Below, in pieces: positions 9,793 through 20,714 of a DNA stretch of 64,000 bases. Numbering within the stretch: position 1 is the stretch's first letter; each line of letters starts with the position of its first letter. Source of the DNA: Ypsolopha sequella (Eukaryota > Arthropoda > Insecta > Lepidoptera > Ypsolophidae); assembly GCA_934047225.1 (NCBI GenBank), contig OW203991.1, positions 8,060,001 through 8,124,000 of the forward strand, written 5' to 3'. The notes under the pieces were generated by a model. It did no database searches, was not told the origin of the DNA, and saw nothing but the letters and a program-made list of their open reading frames with translations. Made by a program: the position numbers and the translations under genes.

Positions 9793-10339
9793 AGTGTATA
9801 TATATATATATATTAACAACATATAAAAAAAAGTTTTTTTTTCCCTTTTCAACCCTACCTTGCAGTCGATTGCATGAATTATTTTCACAGGTCAAAAGTT
9901 TGGCCACCCCTGGTATAGATGCTTCTTTGGTATAGTCAAATAAGATCATGAGCCCAGCCACGTAAGTATAGGTGGCTGTGTCATGAGTCATGAGTAGATC
10001 ATGTGGTTTCAAATTAAGTTACGTATTTATTATACCCAGAATAATAAAGACCATAAGTATCGAATTACATCACTCCCGATGTTTATAATATCACCACGGA
10101 AATGTTACAGTTTGTTATTGTTACAAACATTATGTATGTAAACAAGATGTCTGTCACAGAGCCACTTCAGATTACGTACTTCAGTCTGAAGTAATTTGTT
10201 CCTAGTAATTCTGAGAGAGAATTATATTCATATTTGGATGATAACGGAACAAGGTGTTATAATAATGGTTATCTTTGTCTCAATATCAGTAGGGTTAGTT
10301 TATTTCGTAATTTATGATTAATTCAAATTCAAATTTATT
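9793..10339. other. Intronic sequence, no clear feature
   Basis: A TA microsatellite near 9797-9812, then unique AT-rich DNA. Near 10318-10340 TTCAAATTCAAATTTATTTA resembles a LINE 3' tail. Confidence 0.45.
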
Positions 10340-10745
10340 TATTTTCAATGCATGTGCTCGTAAAGGCCCACTTTTTATGCATCAAAACCGAACAGAAAGT
10401 CGATTATTTTGCCCTAGGGCTTTATTATTATTATTATTTTATTTATTTATTTATTTGCAATGGTTGGCTAACCTGCAGCCTTTCCTGTGTACCATAGATG
10501 TTGTACTTTTTTTTCCACTGTTTAACGGCTCTGGATACAATCCTTTTGAGCCAATAATAATTTAAAGTTCACAAGATTATATTTGTTTTCATTTCCTCAC
10601 ACTATGCATTGAAAAACGTAGTATGATACACGGGCTTAAAAGCAATAAATTACTCGGTTACGTTTAAAACACTCGCTACGCTCGTATTTTAAATCGTCCT
10701 CGTAATTTAATCCTTTGCGCCCTTGTAGCATAAACTACTATTATC
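10340..10745. repeat. 400-bp dispersed repeat, copy 1 (inverted partner at 46065)
   Basis: From AATGCATGTGCTCGTAAAGG to TTTGCGCCCTTGTAGCATAA this matches 46470-46065 in reverse orientation. It ends in an imperfect palindrome (ACTCGGTTACGTTTAAAACA / AATCGTCCTCGTAATTTAAT). A short ORF across it is incidental. Confidence 0.8.
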
Positions 10746-10798
10746 ATAAGTGGGTACAACATTAGTACAACATAGTGGGATATGTACATATTGTACAT

Positions 10799-11227
10799 CA
10801 GTGGCGTGCACAGAACTTTTTGCTGGAAAAGCAAACAATTGGTCAAGAACAACAATAAAAAAAATATGAAAAAATTTAAATATCAATTTAAAAAAAATAA
10901 TTTTGTATGACGCCAGGGTAGACAATGGTATCGATTCGGCATAACACGTCTTAACTTATTTGACAGGACTAATCTTATTTTAAGCGTCCTGTCTTTTTCT
11001 TTCTTTATCGAAAAGACAAGGACAGAACGCTTACATTAAGTTTAGTCCTGTCAAATAAGTTAAGATGTGCTTTACCGAATCGGTACCAATGTCTACCCTA
11101 GAGTGAAAATTTCCTATACAAACTTTTCTTTTTTTAAAGTGGTGTTTAAATTTTTTCTTTCTTTTTTTTATTGTTATTCTTGACCAATTGCTTGCTTTTC
11201 CAACAAAAAGTTCTGTGCACGCCACTG
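10799..11227. mobile_element. Non-autonomous hAT element with an inserted MITE
   Basis: The ends CAGTGGCGTGCACAGAACTT and its complement are flanked by a perfect 8-bp duplication TTGTACAT (10791-10798, 11228-11235), as for hAT insertions. It is split near its centre by the element at 10925-11092. Relatives: 53869-54398 and 62080-62342. Confidence 0.9.
10925..11092. mobile_element. MITE, GATTCGGCATAACACG family, nested
   Basis: Inverted ends ATGGTATCGATTCGGCATAA and its near complement, then CTTATTTGACAGGACTAA arms. It sits between GGGTAGACA and GTCTACCC of the hAT element. Family copies: 19670-20165 and 57385-57588. Confidence 0.82.
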
Positions 11228-11404
11228 TTGTACATGTTAAATGTTAACTAAATAACACTTTTATAGTTAGTCTATAACAATGTGGTACCATAATAACAAA
11301 GGTGTTGCTGTTTCCTAGCTAGGTTTTTAGTCCTGTAAGTAAGGAGTAACAGCGCCCTTCTCCTTGGGTTGTTAGCAATTAAATTGTAAATTTAAAAGAG
11401 TAAT

Positions 11405-12012
11405 TTAAGGCGCTACGGAAAAAAATCGACACTTTGAGAACTTGTATACCTACTTCAGTAAATAATGTATTATTTTGATAAAATAGTATATTATTTTTGG
11501 AATCTTTTTCTAGGGATCTGTTAAAAGAGAAACGCGATTGGAGAAATTCGGCTCAATAGAAATATTTATTGAAATGAGGTCTTTTTCAACACCAATTCTC
11601 CTGCTTTGACAATTTAGAATGACATATGGACAGCAGTTATGTTTTATTAGATGGGTTTTAACGGTATCTAGGACCTGCCCCTGTATTCTGTATCTTTAAT
11701 TGCCAACTGGACTAGGTGCCTATCATCAAAAACATAGCTAAAAACGGAACTTTCAAAATTGCCTTTAGTCGGTATTGAACTATTTACGAACTGTGTCGTC
11801 ACTTCAAGTGCGAACAAATCCTTAGACAATCGGATTTCGATAGTATATCTATGTTTTTGATGATAGACACTAAGTCCAGATGGCAACTAAAGATACATAG
11901 TAACCTCTGGTTAAACGAAATTTTGATAGCAACTTTAGTACATTTTATAATAATAAAAAACCGACTTTTCGCTACTTTTCCACGACGCTAAAACTTTTAC
12001 ATATCGCCTTAA
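11405..12012. mobile_element. TTAA-bounded element (piggyBac-like), with a nested MITE
   Basis: It begins TTAAGGCGCTACGG and ends CATATCGCCTTAA, a TTAA at each end as for piggyBac-type insertions. It matches 34327-34733 and, in reverse, 22383-22797. It is interrupted at about 11668-11905 by another MITE. Confidence 0.8.
11668..11905. mobile_element. MITE, TATCTTTGGTTGCCAACTGG family, copy 1
   Basis: Inverted ends around GTATCTTTAATTGCCAACTG and CAACTAAAGATACAT, with inner arms GCCTATCATCAAAAACATAG and its complement. Nested in the TTAA element. Other copies: 33077-33304 and 44297-44527. Confidence 0.8.
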
Positions 12013-12409
12013 TAGATAAACTGACGGTAAAAAGTACTCCAAGATATATTTTTCCTCATGACACAGACGCATTTGATTGAACTGTGCCCGTTTGACAACG
12101 ACGATGAACGCGGCGTCGCGTCGTCGTTCTAAGAACGACACTCGCCTTGATAATGCCGAAATTGTTTCGGTGAAACGGCTGGCATATAGTAAACAACAAT
12201 CACACGTAAGTATCCGAGGCGTATGTAATAATAATTTAATATTTCATTTCATTTTATATTTACTCTGCTGAGAGGTTGTAAACATTGGGATTACAAGTGT
12301 TTGGTTGACCGTCTTTGGTATTTATTGCATTCTTTGGGTATCCGTTGGTTGAAGCGGAATAAAATAATAACATGCTATATGTATGTATGGAACATCAGAA
12401 CATGAATAA
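12013..12409. other. Intronic sequence, no clear feature
   Basis: Unique sequence. A patch at 12090-12160 is richer in CG (GCGGCGTCGCGTCGTCG) but carries no convincing frame or repeat match. Confidence 0.4.
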
Positions 12410-12745
12410 TATATCTTTACCTATGAAATCGCCGAAATTTTCTTACAGATTCATGAGTTCATAATTCCTGTAATTCAATAGCTATTTCAATTATTTGTTT
12501 TTCATTTGAAAGTTGATTTCAACGTTTTACATCTACGTATTGAATTTTGTTTTTATCTTCAGTTTGATTACAAAAATTAAATCTTCTAAAACAGTTCGTC
12601 CTAAATGACATCCATTTCCATGATAAGATTCGTAATATTTTTTTACAGATGAAACTTTTCAAAAATCTAATTAATGTTGCTGTTAGCTTAATGTTGTCCC
12701 ATTCATACACATAAGAAATTAAACAAATTGGATTTGCCAATCCTA
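12410..12745. repeat. 340-bp repeat, inverted partner at 22945-23285
   Basis: Words such as GAACTGTTTT / AAAACAGTTC, ATGGAAATGGATG (reverse) and ATTGAATTACAGGAATTATG (reverse) match 22945-23285 in opposite orientation over about 340 bp. The type of element is unknown. No coding frame is shared. Confidence 0.75.
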
Positions 12746-13080
12746 AAAAAAATGCTAAAATGTTAGTACTGAAACTTGAGTTTCCTTCAAATTCTCTACA
12801 GAAAACAGCAATTTCATATGTAAAGACCTAACATTATGAATTTATTAATAACATATTATATTAAAACAGTAAATAAATGTTCATTAAGCATATTCTCAGT
12901 TTGTATGCTGTTACATAATTGAGAATCATTCTAAAAAACACTATTTTATACGGAAGTAAGTATTTTACTTGAGATGGTCAACAATTTCGTACGGCGACAG
13001 TACAAAAAACACGTTCGTTCGTTTTATGTACAATTGTACACTCGGCCACGCACTAATGTATATTATTTTACGACTATCAC

Positions 13081-13290
13081 CTTTAAACTAGCGTAGGAGG
13101 CACTGCCAGGGGCTACCGTGACTGTTTGGACCACAGAACATTTAAATCACTGTACGAGTGTACAGTTAACAAAAGAAATAGAGAACCAGGCCCTTGAACT
13201 AGCGTAGGAGGCACTGCCAGGGGCTACCGTGACTGTTTGGTACCGTGATTGTACAATCAAAAAAGAAATAGAGAACCAGGCCCAGGGCAA
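13081..13290. repeat. 111-bp direct tandem duplication
   Basis: AACTAGCGTAGGAGGCACTG...CCGTGACTGTTTGG occurs at 13086 and 13197. Each unit ends with AAATAGAGAACCAGGCCC. The intervening parts differ by small changes, so the duplication is not recent. Confidence 0.85.
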
Positions 13291-13329
13291 ACACTTTGAC
13301 TCTAAGAACCACAGATGACTGTGAGATGT

Positions 13330-13540
13330 GGTGCAAAGGTCCCCGTTACTCCAGGCGGAAAGATCCGCAGTGCAAGAGGGACGGAATCGGGAACAATTGT
13401 CAAAAAGTCGATTTTAAATGAATACAAAATTAACTAAAATAGCTATGAAAATTTCCATAACCAGTAATTTAGGCATTGTTAAAACCCATCTAAATAAATA
13501 TTTTTGAAGTATGGCATGCTATCCCAATTTGACAGAATAC
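13330..13540. mobile_element. Truncated TTAA-family element
   Basis: GGTCCCCGTTACTCCAGGCG and GGACGGAATCGGGAACAATT match the end region of 27811-28234, 33459-33881 and 49049-49620. The other end is missing; a LINE fragment follows. Confidence 0.7.
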
Positions 13541-13544
13541 AAAT

Positions 13545-13795
13545 TTATTTATTTCCATCTGCTACGATCCAGACACACCTCTTCCACATCCATCAATCTA
13601 GTCATACAAGCTCTTCTATTTCGGATACTTTTGACATTGGCCTTCTTCAGTATGTCGCCAATTTGGTCGGCATCGTCCCTCTAGGACGGTTTGGTCGAGC
13701 TGTACCTTCCACTTGCGCACCATAAATTTCTATCGTCACTCTGCTTTCATTCATCCTCTCTACATGTCCAAAGAAAGTATGTAGTGGTTGGACTA
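13545..13795 (-). pseudogene. LINE reverse-transcriptase C-terminus, decayed
   Basis: Read on the minus strand it gives GHVERMNESRVTIEIYGA, then a worn Arg/Pro-rich stretch, then a tail around WMWKRCVWIVADGN with stops. This is the recognisable end of a widespread insect LINE ORF2 (HVERMNE...IY...). The family (RTE-like or other) is not certain. Tail-only copies lie at 26995, 40485, 41640 and 55150. Confidence 0.72.
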
Positions 13796-13830
13796 CTAAT
13801 CCAGAGGTCACGTGGGCAAATCCTATAGAG

Positions 13831-14154
13831 CAAGCATGTCAAACTTGCGGCCCTCTACGCATTTACCGGTGGCCCGATCCAAATTTAAGAAGGCTATCTG
13901 ATGCGGCCCGTGAGCGTGTCCGCAGATAGAATTACCCCTCAAATTGATAATTTATTTAAAGACCAAATATTACAAGTTTCTGGGAAAGGATTGTAATATA
14001 TTTTTATATTGTTTTACTGTTAATTATTAAATTACCTGTGCTACTCTATCTATATGCAATGAGTTATTTTTCTTTATGGTTGCGTTTTGCGGCCCACTGA
14101 TTCTACGGTTTTTATGCGTTTGGCCCACCAATGACTTTGAGTTTGACATGCCTG
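13831..14154. mobile_element. Non-autonomous hAT element
   Basis: Ends CAAGCATGTCAAACT and AGTTTGACATGCCTG are inverted. The flanks CTATAGAG (13823-13830) and CTATAGAT (14155-14162) form an 8-bp duplication with one mismatch. The interior has GCGGCCC / GGGCC words typical of hAT MITEs. Confidence 0.85.
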
Positions 14155-14169
14155 CTATAGATGCTTTGT

Positions 14170-14300
14170 ATTCGGTCGACATGCCTCGTAAGGCAAATAA
14201 ACCTGTGCCCGAAGTTCGTCACGCTGGGACGTAGAAATCGTCGGTGAAACGTGAGTGTGGTCTGTGACTTGCACTTCATATTCGGCAACACAAATGTATG
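14170..14300. repeat. SINE fragment
   Basis: GTCACGCTGGGACGTAGAAA and ATCGTCGGTGAAACGTGAGT match parts of the SINEs at 47735 and 62450. The tRNA-like head is missing. Confidence 0.55.
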
Positions 14301-14486
14301 AATATAACATAGATACGGTGAAAATTCTAATCCGTTGAGAACATTTTCCCTCGCGCCAAGAAGCTAGTGATGTGTAGAATAAAGCAAAGTAACGCTCGGT
14401 TTATAAAAAAAAATACAGTAATACTGCATGGCTGCACTAAGCAGTTTATTATTCTTTAACTCATAAATATGGCGTATACTTCTACA

Positions 14487-14747
14487 TATCGACGATGAAG
14501 TGACAAGAACTCCTAACTTACATTTTGGCCAAATTGAGTTTTCTTATGTAGATGAACTGAAAATGCAATTTTACGTGCACTAGCAATCACAGCTAAGTTG
14601 ATTCCCTACATTCGTGTTGTAATCATTATAAATCCCCGTAAGATTTTTTTTTTCATAAGTAATTACATAAGAAAATGAAAGGTTTTTTTCGTTTCCTGTA
14701 AAATCATGTTTTTGGAGATAGGAGTTCTTGTCACTTCATCGTCGATA
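14487..14747. mobile_element. MITE with perfect 29-bp inverted ends
   Basis: Bases 14487-14515 (TATCGACGATGAAGTGACAA...) and 14719-14747 are exact reverse complements, suggesting a fairly recent insertion. TA flanks fit a Tc1/mariner-type element. Confidence 0.9.
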
Positions 14748-14889
14748 TAGTACTTTATACAGGTATCACAATTCAAGTCTCGAAAAAAATACGATGCAGT
14801 GGAAATACAAAATGATTATCCGAAAAGAAATAGTAAAAGCTTTTTAGTATTTATTCTAAATAAATTGCAAACTATCCTTTGAAAATAAG

Positions 14890-15075
14890 CTGTCGTTGCT
14901 TAGGTCTCAGGAGTTTTAATCAACTACCGTTTATTTTTCGGAAACCATATGTACGAATTTCTTGCCCTGAGTTACAAGAAAAAAGTCGCTGGGAGCCAGA
15001 TCTGGAAAATAAAGGTTGGGTGGTCAAGCAATACGAAACCGCCATGTCTTTGGTAGACATTTTTTCCAAAATCGT
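14890..15075 (-). pseudogene. mariner transposase remnant
   Basis: Minus-strand bases 15006-14977 read PDLAPSDFFL, the motif holding the third catalytic Asp of mariner transposases. LDHP lies just upstream in another frame, as in the family's (L)DHPPYSPDLAPSDFF. Frameshifts and stops on both sides show it is dead. It would be a DDE/D transposase; no inverted ends were found. Confidence 0.75.
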
Positions 15076-15136
15076 TTATTACAAATAAGAAGTCTTTCCT
15101 GAAAACCTTAGGTATGTATCATGATATATTGATTAT

Positions 15137-15240
15137 TATACAGGTTGTCTCATTTAAATCGGTCAGTATGGGAAAGTGTGAAACTATAAGACATACGAAG
15201 ATCTGTTAGATACTGACCGATTTAAATGAGACACTGTATA
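15137..15240. mobile_element. Short MITE, TGTCTCATTTAAATCGGTCA ends
   Basis: About 104 bp. The left TATACAGGTTGTCTCATTTA continuing to CGGTCAGTAT and its complement at the right cover about two thirds of the element. TA-type flanks. Confidence 0.85.
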
Positions 15241-15461
15241 ACATAACCTGTATTTTCAATTTGGAATATTTTTTTAATTATCTTTGTTTTGTATTTTTAA
15301 GTCAGTCAAGATAGAAGGAGGGCAAAAAAACAATTGTGCCCAGTTATTGTCGAATAGTAGGTAATAAAAGTCTTATCTTAAAATAAGAAATGGTGATTAA
15401 TTGTGGAACTCCTACTTAATTTCGTAATAATTGTTAGAACTGAAGAATAAATACCTAGTCT

Positions 15462-15515
15462 GATTTCTGTACAGGTAGATTTCTGTACAGGTAGATTTCT
15501 GTACAGGTAGATTTC
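15462..15515. repeat. 16-bp tandem repeat, three copies
   Basis: GATTTCTGTACAGGTA is repeated three times with a partial fourth copy. Confidence 0.9.
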
Positions 15516-16879
15516 TTGAACAAAAAGATTTCGATGCAGTCTGCATTGCGGCAGCTGAGTCGGCACCAGCCAACATTTTACAGCCAAGTTTTACGATTTA
15601 CGACTAGATGGGCTCCCACAGTTTACGATTTCAATGATTGTCGGATTACTTCATCACTGGAATAAGTTAGTTGCTATAACTCTGGGAAATATTCCAATGG
15701 CAGATAGCTTTAATTATCCTTACAATGTACGTCCTAGCTAAATTGCAGCTTTAATTGGAATATAAACATTGATATTGCATATAAAAATGTTTTTAAATTC
15801 TATTAGAGACCAGATAATATCTAGGGTTAAGTCAATAAAATAATAATTGGCTATAGCTAGCTTACATAGTACAAGTGCAATTATAGGTGTGCAACGATCC
15901 GCGAAACATAAAATAAATAAAAAAAACGCTTATTTAAAATTGGTTATTTTTCCCGAGAAATCACAAAACGTGTTGTTAGACTTGTTAGTACGTGCTTAAC
16001 AAAGTGAATAAATAGGTGACACATAAACAGTTTTACTGCGTCCTCCAACTTAGCTCGTTCAACCGGCGCGGCGCTCGAAACAATGGCTAAAACTAATTTT
16101 ACGGCTCGAAACTCCATAGAAACGACTTAGTTACGAACAGACAAGCAAACATAGGTGCTTGCATGTGTGCTACATGGCCATTATGCAGTATTATGGCCCA
16201 TAAACTCTGTCAAAAGGTCGCAATTATTGTGAATATTTTTATGTCCCTTTTTAAAACTCCGAAGAACTTTAATAACGTTGTTATAATATAACAGAAAAGA
16301 GTTTTACAGAGTCTAACGTCAATAACTACTTTAACATCGAGGTCATAGTGAATTGATAGACGCAATAAACGTGCACAGGATTTCGCTTTTATAGCTCGTT
16401 TCGAAACTGGGACCTACATTGTAAATAAATCACCAATAATAAAAAGGACAACCTATTTGCAATGCAGAAAACTGCCAACCATAAAACCCATCTTTTTAAT
16501 TTAATTCCATACGTAGCCGAGGCGTAAATAATTTTTATTAATGTTAATGTTTTACATCTCAAATTTTACGAATTCCGGTTACTTGATGTTGACAAGGCTA
16601 TGCAATAATCCCTTTTCCAATTAAATTATTAATTACAACTTTTACGTTATATCTTGCTCGTTATCGAAACCTGTGTTAAGCTATAATGAGGCCGTTAAAA
16701 AAAGAATCGCTTATTACAATTATTAATTATAATTGTCGTAAAACCACATGATTCCTTCAACAAGGGATAAATAATAAATTATGATTTTGCATGCGGAGCA
16801 TCACAACAATAGGCTCACGAACAACCCAGTGTGTCCCTTTTTGAACCCTCTGAACATATCTAATATCCAAGGGTTGAAA
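15516..16879. other. Intronic sequence with few repeats
   Basis: One of the longest stretches in which no transposon could be recognised. It includes homeodomain-type AT words (TTACAATTATTAATTATAAT near 16715, ATAAATAATAAATTATGATT near 16768). It runs into the GC-richer island at 16880. Possible regulatory DNA, by inference only. Confidence 0.4.
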
Positions 16880-17230
16880 AACTTGCATGACGATGAGGGT
16901 TGAAGTGTTGGGAACGGAAGCAGCCACAGGTAAAATTCAGATAGGAGCGCGCGAGCGGGGTTTTGTGGAAGCGTCGTCCGTTACTTCGCGTTACTCCATG
17001 CAGCATTATAATCGAGCAATGCCCATCACTACGTGCTTTGTGGCGCGGAACGGCGCTACCAATCGCGGCGCTCCGCCACGCCTACTGCGCGCGCTATTGG
17101 CTAACGAGTTGACTTTGAATATAGAACCGCTTTTTTCTCTAACGCCTACAGCGCTAAGCTCGGCGAGCTTTGGAGTTTTTACGTGCACGTGTATGTGAGG
17201 TCTTAGGGGTCGGGGAGAGGTGGGACGCGA
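16880..17230. promoter_or_regulatory. GC-rich, CpG-containing intronic island
   Basis: Sharply richer in G+C and CG than its surroundings (GAGCGCGCGAGCGGGG, CGCGGCGCTCCGCCACGCC), with a CTATTGGCTAACG inverted CCAAT box. ORFs of 103 and 82 codons on opposite strands overlap and resemble no protein I know. I read it as a candidate enhancer, internal promoter or non-coding RNA start within the dsx intron. Confidence 0.35.
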
Positions 17231-17610
17231 TGATATGGTTTTCCTCAAAGACAATACATCATCTATAAATACAATGCCCCCTTTACTAACACTTTTGCCT
17301 TACAAATTAGAATGCAAGGCATTGTCTATGAAACTGAAGTTTAGTTTGCGTTTATTATATTATGTTAGCTGTATATTATGACCTAGTGGAAATTTTGCTG
17401 AAGAACGGAAAGATACTTATCACAAACAACTAAATCAAGGATTATCAGAAATTAAGTAGGTATTTGGGTTTCAAAAAACAAGTATTTTTGTGATTATCTA
17501 CTGGATACCTACTAGCTATTATTCGGCCGATTACCGGTTAGTAAAAATATGACCGATTAGGCCGGATATCGGATTTATATTTGAACAAAACTTATTGGTT
17601 GTTGCTAGGT

Positions 17611-17727
17611 ACAGTGGAGACCACATCAAGCTATACCCTTGCAGTACGAAATTAGATCCTACAGAGAACAATACTTATAAGATAGGTACAAAGTCCAATG
17701 TGTCTTACTTGATGCGGTCTCCACTGT
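17611..17727. mobile_element. Short MITE, CAGTGGAGACCACATCAAG ends
   Basis: ACAGTGGAGACCACATCAAG at 17611-17630 is the near-perfect complement of 17708-17727. TA on both sides fits a Tc1/mariner-type insertion. Confidence 0.85.
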
Positions 17728-17973
17728 TACACTTTGGCTAAACGTCAAATAGCTAGTACGGTTTAGTTAGTAGAATTTAAATTATTCGTTTAATTATTAA
17801 TGTTATGTTGCTGTATTTTTTTTTTTGTGTGACATTATCCCCAGGAATACTTTCGCATAGGACATCGCGCTGATATCAATAATAACTTTATATCAATAAC
17901 TTTATTTGAACCAAAAAGAAAAGTGTAGCTACAGATTTTAACAAAATATCATAATTAACATAATTAATAACAA

Positions 17974-18543
17974 TTGATATATATAGTGGTTTTTTTGTAA
18001 ATTATACACAATAATTAATATGGGCAAGATATATTTCGAATCCTTTTGGACTCGGCATCAGTTGCATTGATGCAATTGTGCAACTGATGCCGAGTCCAAA
18101 AGGATTCGAAATATATCTTGCCCATATTAATTAATGTGTATAATTTACAAATAGCATCGCGTCTGGTGGATGCCTCAGGGGACCCTAGGGCTGGAGCGTA
18201 CCTCGGACAACGCATTAGTCTTGCTATCCAACGAGGTAATGCTGCCAGTGTCTTGGGCACCCTGCCCAGTGATAGCGATGACTTTAACAAAATATTTTAT
18301 TTAGTGTAAATTTATTTTTATTTAGTTTAGTTTGTAATATATCTATTTTTAGCAGTTTAGTTTGTTTTTCGTATTTTATAGGATTATTTAGTTTTAAACT
18401 TATACCATTATTATATAGTTAATTTATATAGTTCTTGTAATTAACACGGGGCCCCGACGAATATTCTTGTTTATGTAATTTTTTTTTTAAGTTTTTTTTT
18501 TTATTAGGAATAAATTTACAAAAAAAAACACTATATATATCAA
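17974..18543. mobile_element. 570-bp element: 30-bp inverted ends, large palindrome, coding tail
   Basis: TTGATATATATAGTGGTTTT at the left and its near complement at the right form inverted ends. Inside are a 118-bp palindrome (18014-18131) and a plus-strand frame at about 18150-18309 holding SGDPRAGAYLGQRISLAIQ then RGNAASVLGTLPS and a stop. That peptide looks like the C-terminus of a retroelement polyprotein; I cannot name the family. Confidence 0.65.
18014..18131. repeat. Palindrome with a CTGATGCC...GAAATAT motif on both strands
   Basis: The arms are about 55 bp and essentially perfect around an 8-base unpaired centre. Each strand carries CTGATGCCGAGTCCAAAAGG then ATTCGAAATATATC. GAGTCC and GGATTC pair (one G-U) to form a stem closed by the AAAA loop. 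Confidence 0.85.
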
Positions 18544-18916
18544 TATTTATGAAGAAAAGCCGAATGGTAACATTATATTTTATTATATATAATTAATAAC
18601 AAGTGACTTGCATACTTTTACTCAATAATAATTAAGTAGTTGATCCCAGATTAGAATTATCTGGCAAAACAAAATACCACTTCTTCAATAAAAGGAACAA
18701 AAGTTTGTTAAAGGTTCCCTAGCACACGAGCTAGACCGCGTACGATCTGTATTACGGTTGCCAGTTCCCCAGCCCGAGGAGAGATAAAAATAAATAAGTA
18801 GGCCAACTTATACCTAGTAACCACAAATATGTTTGACAATATTCTAGGAAACAGTAGGTATATCTATTGAATACATGTTAATGTTACCAGCTATCAAACG
18901 AATTTGACTGATTTAT

Positions 18917-19094
18917 TTTATTAATAGGCAACGCCCGCCCTCTCAACCACAAAAACTTGCGTATACTACACATACAACTGGTTTTTACTCAGACTCTTTT
19001 ACTGTGCATGCTGCTCGATTATGGAATCGGCTACCTGCATCCGTTCAAATCTGTCGTACTACATTCAAAATGAATCTTAAAGCTCCCTACTTTA
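18917..19094 (+). pseudogene. LINE reverse-transcriptase C-terminus
   Basis: The plus strand reads YSDSFTVHAARLWNRLPASV then QICRTTFKMNLKAPYF, the typical end of non-LTR ORF2 proteins (SFTV.AARLWN.LP......FK..L). It is cut off at about 19095 by the MITE that follows. A frameshifted relative lies at 43235-43375. Confidence 0.72.
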
Positions 19095-19097
19095 GCT

Positions 19098-19488
19098 TTT
19101 TGACTTTTTGATCAGCGTCCAAATTCATACTGGAGGCTTGATAAGTGATCAGTATCGTGGATCAGTAAAAAATTTTGAAATTAATATTGAAAGTTGACCC
19201 TTAGTCTTTTAAATTATTATAATTACATAAGAAAACAGTTAAATTAAATTTTAGTGAGATATATTTCGGGCCACTCGGGCCCGGCATCAGTCACAATGAA
19301 GTAATTTTGAGAAATTCGAATAATGAAATTTTGGCTTCCCATATAAATTCAGTCCCAGTCCCGAGTGAATCAATGGGGAGTCGAAATTTCATTTTACGAA
19401 TTTCACCAAAATTGTTATTGATACATGATACTGATCACTTACCAAGCCACCAGTATGAATTTGGACGATAATCAAAAAGTCACCTTGT
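19098..19488. mobile_element. MITE, GACTTTTTGATC family, interrupted
   Basis: Left TTTTTGACTTTTTGATCAGC and right AATCAAAAAGTCACCTTGTA match the ends of 9381-9648. The interior holds a foreign piece at about 19200-19300 that includes a minus-strand CTGATGCCGGGCCC...GAAATAT motif (19255-19295). Confidence 0.75.
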
Positions 19489-19669
19489 ATATGTGGCGTT
19501 GTATTTATTATTAAAACACAAATTTCACACATATTGTATAGGACATAAGGTAATAGAACAAGGTATCGTCATAAAATTTTATAGGTATATCGCTTTAAAT
19601 AAGAGTTGTGAAATTATAAAAACACCTCGAAATTACGAGTTTTCTGAGCGGCCCGCCCCCATTGCAGGA

Positions 19670-20165
19670 TAGACAGTGTGTCTCTTCGGCATAACACGAC
19701 TTTGACAGGTCTAACGTTATTTAACAGTTGATAGAGCTGGTGCCGGACTCGACTGTGGAGGTACCACCATCTTACTTGGAGACCCCCTCGAAGTAATTCG
19801 GGGGAGAGTGAGAGGACAGCTCACAGGCAAAAAACCAGGAGGTATATATATATATATCCATCCATAATAGCCGGGCCTTATATGGAACAGACTGGTGACG
19901 GGCAGCGGTGTCACTGGTGCGACGGTTCCGGCACCGCGCTCACCAACCCGCCTGCCCAGCGTGGTGTGTATGGGCAACTCTTCCAGGATGATCGCCGGGA
20001 GTGGCAAAGTCCTGGAAAGGTTTATGTCCAGCAGTGGACGAACTAGGCTGATGGATGGACCGTTATTTTAAGCGTACTGTAATTTTCTTTCTTTATTGAA
20101 AAGACAAGGACAGAACTAAATTAAGTTTAGTCCTGAGATTTGCTACTCCGAATCGACACCTTTGT
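19670..20165. mobile_element. MITE, GATTCGGCATAACACG family, split by a LINE end
   Basis: The left TTCGGCATAACACGACTTTG and right TAGTCCTGAGATTTGCTACTC halves match 10925-11092. They are separated by the insert at 19723-20060. Confidence 0.75.
19723..20060 (+). mobile_element. LINE 3' end inserted in a MITE
   Basis: A GC-richer insert flanked by CGTTATTT on both sides (19715-19722, 20061-20068), the target duplication. Its plus-strand end reads DRREWQSPGKVYVQQWTN-stop followed by GATGGATGG, the standard ending of an abundant lepidopteran LINE. A (TA)n patch lies inside. No intact reverse transcriptase. Confidence 0.75.
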
Positions 20166-20169
20166 AAAG

Positions 20170-20714
20170 TTAAGGGTCGGTTGCGCCAAACATGCCCTCG
20201 CGTTTGGACAATTCAGCTTATTAAAACCAAATATTTTAACGAATAAAATTTGTGTAAGTAGTTAAGAAGTATGTTAGTAGTTGTATGAATTGTATTTCCT
20301 TTCGTTATTTTAAAAGAAATATTCAAACATTCTACATTTTTCCTGTACAGAAAAATTACGCAAAAAGAATTTGAATGTTTGTGTATTTCTTTTTATATAA
20401 CCAAAGGAAACAAATATTAAAATATTATATGAATAAGGTACTTTGACATATTTACGAAAAAAAAAAATCATTTCAATTTGGAACAAAAAAAAAATTTTTT
20501 TCTGTTTGCAACGTTAAATTACGTTTTTCGTGATTTTAGTGATCTTTCCGATTTTTTTTCTCGATGATTGTGATACTTGTGTCGATCTGAAAAATTATAA
20601 TGTAGTTCAACTTCTTAACTAAGTACTCACACAAATTTTATTTGTTAAAATATTTTGTATTATTATGCTAAATTGTCCAAACGCGAGAGCATGTTTGGCG
20701 AAACCGAGCCTTAA
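20170..20714. mobile_element. TTAA-bounded element with 45-bp inverted ends
   Basis: TTAAGGGTCGGTTGCGCCAA at the left and TTGGCGAAACCGAGCCTTAA at the right. The inverted match continues through CTCGCGTTTGGACAATT. AT-rich interior without coding. Confidence 0.82.

Noticed and set aside
16887..17254. ORFs of 103 and 82 codons on opposite strands
   Set aside because: They overlap each other in a GC-rich patch where open frames occur by chance, and show no domain or splice context.
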